A DNA stretch of 64,000 nucleotides from CAVROP01 sp050012175 (lineage in GTDB: Bacteria; Acidobacteriota; Terriglobia; UBA7540), in assembly GCA_050012175.1 (NCBI GenBank), contig JBEKHR010000003.1, positions 121,069-185,068 on the forward strand, read 5' to 3'. Position numbers and translations under genes: made by a program. Below, in pieces: positions 61,503 through 64,000 of this stretch; positions within the stretch are counted from its first letter, which is position 1; every line of letters starts with the position of its first letter. Under the pieces are notes generated by a model. The model searched no databases. It was not told where the DNA came from and was given only the letters and a program-made list of their open reading frames with translations.

Positions 61503-62591
61503 ATGATGAAGCGTTTTGTCTCAGCCTTGGCGCTCTCGGTGCTAACCCTCAGTGCAGCCCGTCCGCTGTCTTGTGCCCAGAATGTTTCCGTTATCCCTCT
61601 TGTCCCCGCGGCCAATTGGCGGTTCGCAGCCAGTCAAGGGCTGGGGGTTGATGAGATCCAAAAATACGGCGGAGACCCGACGGTCGAACGCGAGTACGGA
61701 GTAAAATCGTTCGAGCTGCGCACGTACCAGCTTGATAGGGTGCGTGCGGAAGTCGTCCTGGAACCCGCTGCCGATGCAAGCGCCGCCTACGGCCTGCTCA
61801 CCTACTATCAGAACGAGTCCATGCATCCCGAAAAAGCCATCCAGCTTGCCATGACGGGCCCGGAGGTCAGCTTAATGGCGCGCGGACGTAGCTTCATCCG
61901 TTTCCTTCGCCCCAAAGACTCACAGCTTTCCGCGAACGAATTCCGCGCTTTGTTGATTTTTGTGGGGGGAACTCGGCCGGCGGGCGATTCCGTGGCCAAC
62001 TTGCCTCCCCCTCTCCCTTTCTCGGGTCTGATTCCTGGCAGTGAGAAATACATCATCGGCCCCGAAGTGGCCCGGCGCGTTCTGCCCAATTTCCGCGCCC
62101 ACCTGTTAGGATTCGACCAGGGCGCAGAGATTCAGGTCGGTGAATACCTTGTCGGCAGGTCTCGATCTACCATGATGGAGGTGAGCTACCCCACTCCGCA
62201 GATTGCCCGCGCCCGCTTCGGGGCGATGAGTGATCTGCTCGGCTTAAATCAGGATCGTGGAGCGAATACTCTATACGGACGAAGAGAAGGGTCGTTTATT
62301 TTTTTGGCTCTTAAGGCTAACAACAAAGCCGCCGCGATGAAGTTGTTGGACCAGTTCAAAGTGACGCAGCAGTTGAGCTGGGACGAGAAATACCCTGGGG
62401 ACAAAACGATAGGCATGCAGTTGTTCGAACTCATTATGGGAAACGTCTTCCTGACCTTGCTTCTTGCCGGAGGAGGGATCGCTGGTGGTGTGTTAATCGT
62501 TCTTTCCCAACGAATTACAGCCAGATACTTCCCCGCTTGGGAGTGGGGGCACCCGGAAGCGGACCGGCTGATTCGGTTAAACCTTCAGTAG
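61503..62591 (+). CDS. DUF6599 family exported protein
   Basis: 362 residues from ATG 61503 (or 61506). Signal peptide (MMKRFVSALALSVLTLSAARPLSCAQ), then a large periplasmic part with VREYGVKSFELRTYQLDRVRAEVVLEPAADASAAYGLLTYY-type sequence, LPNFRAHLLGFDQGAEIQVGEYLVGRSRSTMMEVSYPTPQIARARF, and one C-terminal helix (LFELIMGNVFLTLLLAGGGIAGGVLIVLS). Known mainly from Acidobacteriota; function unknown. It follows the amidase by 11 bases and may share its operon. Confidence 0.82.
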   Translation: MMKRFVSALALSVLTLSAARPLSCAQNVSVIPLVPAANWRFAASQGLGVDEIQKYGGDPTVEREYGVKSFELRTYQLDRVRAEVVLEPAADASAAYGLLTYYQNESMHPEKAIQLAMTGPEVSLMARGRSFIRFLRPKDSQLSANEFRALLIFVGGTRPAGDSVANLPPPLPFSGLIPGSEKYIIGPEVARRVLPNFRAHLLGFDQGAEIQVGEYLVGRSRSTMMEVSYPTPQIARARFGAMSDLLGLNQDRGANTLYGRREGSFIFLALKANNKAAAMKLLDQFKVTQQLSWDEKYPGDKTIGMQLFELIMGNVFLTLLLAGGGIAGGVLIVLSQRITARYFPAWEWGHPEADRLIRLNLQ

Positions 62592-62748
62592 AGCTAACAT
62601 CAATAGTTTCAGCAGCATAAGGCAAAAAATCAGGGATAAATTCCTTAATTCAGGTCTTTCTTCGAATTCTCTCTTTTGCCCGCGAATTGCACGTGTAAGT
62701 TACTTAGAATTAAAGACTTATATCACAAAAAAATTCCTGAAATTTATC

Positions 62749-62778
62749 TTGACATCGCTTGGAAGTTTTTCTTAGACT
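62749..62778 (+). promoter_or_regulatory. Strong sigma-70-like promoter with A-rich upstream element
   Basis: TTGACA (62749-62754), 18 bases, TAGACT (62773-62778). The upstream A- and T-rich stretch with ACAAAAAAATTCC is UP-element-like, and 62620-62770 is distinctly AT-rich against a GC-rich background. Confidence 0.6.
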
Positions 62779-62784
62779 CGTTCC

Positions 62785-62886
62785 GAGTTTAGATGGCGGG
62801 GCGCGTCCGCCATTCTATTCTCCTCTGAAAATGCTCACCCGCAGGCCCGGCGGGAATTTTCGCTGACGCGGGTGAGCATTTTTCTA
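62785..62886 (+). ncRNA. Candidate small RNA of about 100 nt with intrinsic terminator
   Basis: From the predicted start, a hairpin ATGGCGG-GGCGCGT-CCGCCAT (about 62792-62812), then a 15-bp perfect stem (62828-62842 with 62868-62882) and a T-run. No coding frame. It ends 8 bases before tRNA-Thr, so it may equally be a tRNA leader. Confidence 0.45.
62828..62886 (+). terminator. Intrinsic terminator-like stem
   Basis: Left arm AAAATGCTCACCCGC, 25-base loop with a small CCCGGCGGG hairpin, right arm GCGGGTGAGCATTTT followed by one further T and C. Perfect 15-bp stem with A-tail and T-run, so it may terminate in both directions. Confidence 0.65.
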
Positions 62887-62894
62887 TCTGTCGT

Positions 62895-62970
62895 GCCGGC
62901 GTAGCTCAGTCGGTAGAGCATCGGTTTCGTAAACCGAGGGTCACCAGTTCAAGTCTGGTCGCCGGCTCCA
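62895..62970 (+). tRNA. tRNA-Thr (anticodon CGT)
   Basis: 76 bases with encoded CCA. Acceptor GCCGGCG pairs with CGCCGGC; D-arm GTAGCTCAGTCGGTAGAGC; anticodon stem TCGGT/ACCGA around TTCGTAA, anticodon CGT at 62928-62930; T-arm CCAGTTCAAGTCTGG. Reads ACG codons. Confidence 0.96.
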
Positions 62971-63310
62971 TAATTACAAATCCCCCGTCTCACTTTCTCT
63001 GACTTCTCTTCTTTCGGCGGTGGCGCGTGGAGTTGTGGATGGTTGCGTGGTGCGTACCAGCAGCTCGACTGCGGCACCGAATCAGTCCGTTGTGGCTCAG
63101 CATGTCTTCCTTTCGTTGTCCTGCTCTTCGAGTTTCCTGTTCTTCCATGCCACCCTACAGCCTTTACCGTAGCCGTATTCACCGGGGATGAGTGTCCTTG
63201 CGAAACGGGAAATACGGAATGAACCCGAATTCGAAAGTTGGAGTTGCAGCCGTAGTGCGTCCTTCCATCCGCCTCCTGAAACCTGGCACCTGATACCTGA
63301 CACCTGTCCT
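62971..63310. other. Spacer with heptamer array, no gene
   Basis: 340 bases after tRNA-Thr. Antisense frames here have no family resemblance. The right end is the heptamer array 63274-63308. Confidence 0.5.
63274..63308. repeat. Heptamer array, locus 10 (ACCTGNN words)
   Basis: TCCTGAA, ACCTGGC, ACCTGAT, ACCTGAC, ACCTGTC: five 7-base units ending 2 bases before the stop codon of the metallopeptidase gene. Confidence 0.85.
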
Positions 63311-63649
63311 TCACACCCCGCGCAATTCGTCTTCACTGAGCCCAAAATAGTGCCCCACTTCGTGTAGCAGCGTCGCGCAGATCTGCCGGCGCACCTCCGC
63401 CTCGTTGCTGCAAACCGCCTCGATGTTTCGCTGGTAAAGAAAAATCCGGTCCGGCGGGCTGGAGAAAAAGACGCTCTTCTCCGTGCGCGGGATGCCGTGA
63501 AACAGCCCCAGCAGCAATCCTCCTCTCGCCGCTTGCTCCGGCGGCAGGTCTTCCACGATAATCGCTACATTGCTGAGCTTCTCACGAAACGCCTTGGGCA
63601 GGCCATGCAGGGCTTGCGCCACGAGTGCCTCGAACTTCCTTCGCTCCAT
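63311..63649 (-). CDS. Small zinc metallopeptidase-like protein (DUF1025/MTP type)
   Basis: 112 residues. The C-terminus carries HEVGHYFGLSEDEL, an HExxH-like zinc motif (HEVGH) with a downstream Glu; before it, PPDRIFLYQRNIEAVC. The N-terminus (FEALVAQALHGLPKAFREKLSNVAIIVEDLP) fits the same small zincin family, whose function is unknown. Cytosolic, no signal peptide. Confidence 0.85.
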   Translation of the reverse strand: MERRKFEALVAQALHGLPKAFREKLSNVAIIVEDLPPEQAARGGLLLGLFHGIPRTEKSVFFSSPPDRIFLYQRNIEAVCSNEAEVRRQICATLLHEVGHYFGLSEDELRGV

Positions 63650-63819
63650 CTCATTTCAGATTGTAACCTCTTCAGCTCCCCGATGGCAGGCTTCTCAGGA
63701 AGCGCGGGCCGGATGCGGCGTCATAATGGCGGAGGGAACTGCTGCAAACGGACTGAAACCAGCAAGGAATAGCCTTGCGCCAGGCTTTTATGTTAATCTT
63801 ACGCAGACGTTTAGTTCTA

Positions 63820-63833
63820 GCGAAGCGCTTTCA
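63820..63833. promoter_or_regulatory. LacI-family operator-like palindrome before the regulator gene
   Basis: GCGAAGCGCTTTCA matches 11 of 14 positions of the TGAAAGCGCTTTCA-type LacI/CcpA palindrome. A TATGAT (63843-63848) just downstream could be a -10, so the palindrome would overlap the -35 region and allow autoregulation. Confidence 0.5.
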
Positions 63834-63877
63834 CTTTTCGCCTATGATAATCCCCTGTTGCGAGGTCCGAATCCCAC

Positions 63878-64000
63878 ATGAAACTGGAAGATGTCGCCAA
63901 GCGAGCCAAGGTTTCCATTGCCACGGTTTCTCGCGTCCTTAACGAAGTCGGTCCGGTTAGGAACACTACCAAAGCGCGTGTCCTGAAAGTGGTTCAAGAT
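63878..64000 (+). CDS. LacI-family transcriptional regulator, 5' part (cut by window edge)
   Basis: The first 41 residues only: MKLEDVAKRAKVSIATVSR then VLNEVGPVRNTTKARVLK. This is the LacI helix-turn-helix and hinge (V-A-x-x-A-x-V-S-x-A-T-V-S-R-V-L-N). The sugar-binding domain lies beyond 64000, so the effector is unknown. Confidence 0.92.
   Translation, partial: MKLEDVAKRAKVSIATVSRVLNEVGPVRNTTKARVLKVVQD

Overview
The window looks like a chromosomal segment of a GC-rich, diderm soil or sediment bacterium, most likely Acidobacteriota. This is inferred from gene content (lipopolysaccharide inner-core genes, a giant sedolisin with Ig-like and FG-GAP repeats, DUF3108 and DUF6599 proteins, a Cys-type CcmE). 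No rRNA or marker phylogeny was possible.

Layout. 1-2471 is an accessory patch: the 3' end of an EcoRI-type adenine methyltransferase overlapping a DUF262-HNH nuclease gene, then a GIY-YIG-like protein and a small unknown gene. An imperfect direct repeat bounds it, and one copy supplies the stop codon of the neighbouring 6.7-kb sedolisin gene (2498-9178, minus), which ends mid-domain. 9675-10640 is a fumarylacetoacetase-family hydrolase. 11084-15160 is a purine cluster, purF-lepB-purM-purN. 15400-19058 is System I cytochrome c maturation (ccmE, ccmF, ccmH, CcmI-like) with unusual CcmE and CcmH motifs. 19065-21671 holds an outer-membrane barrel, a dead transposase, tRNA-Ala, VapBC and DUF433, with a decayed copy of the tRNA 3' half on the far side of VapBC. 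21848-29488 is an LPS inner-core cluster (waaA, lpxK, waaF, rfaE1, rfaE2, waaC, an isoprenylcysteine-methyltransferase-like protein, DUF3108). 29511-33992 carries a small conserved protein, YihY and ComEC. 34446-35546 is a Ser/Thr kinase with a shortened activation segment, flanked by 160-bp direct repeats. 35998-44793 carries a P460-type cytochrome, an RNA m5U methyltransferase, a helical unknown, and coaX-birA-nadC-valS on the minus strand. 44794-46241 is a gene-poor repeat bed. 46242-53169 has a secreted unknown, a VOC protein, an MFS exporter, mscL, ilvE, pilT and recX. 53194-62589 has alaS, a ParE-type toxin pair, gpmA, a lytic transglycosylase, an AmiC-type amidase and a DUF6599 protein. 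The end holds a putative promoter-hairpin-terminator RNA unit, tRNA-Thr, a small metallopeptidase and the start of a LacI-type regulator with an operator-like palindrome.

The most striking non-coding feature is a set of intergenic arrays with 7-bp periodicity, each locus using its own heptamer, usually touching a stop codon. Several are arranged as inverted pairs around a spacer. At least five other dispersed repeat families also occupy the spacers. Most genes are housekeeping; the mobile or defence-like parts are concentrated at 1-2500, 20300-21700, 34000-35730 and 45100-46000. All positions and alignments were made by eye.
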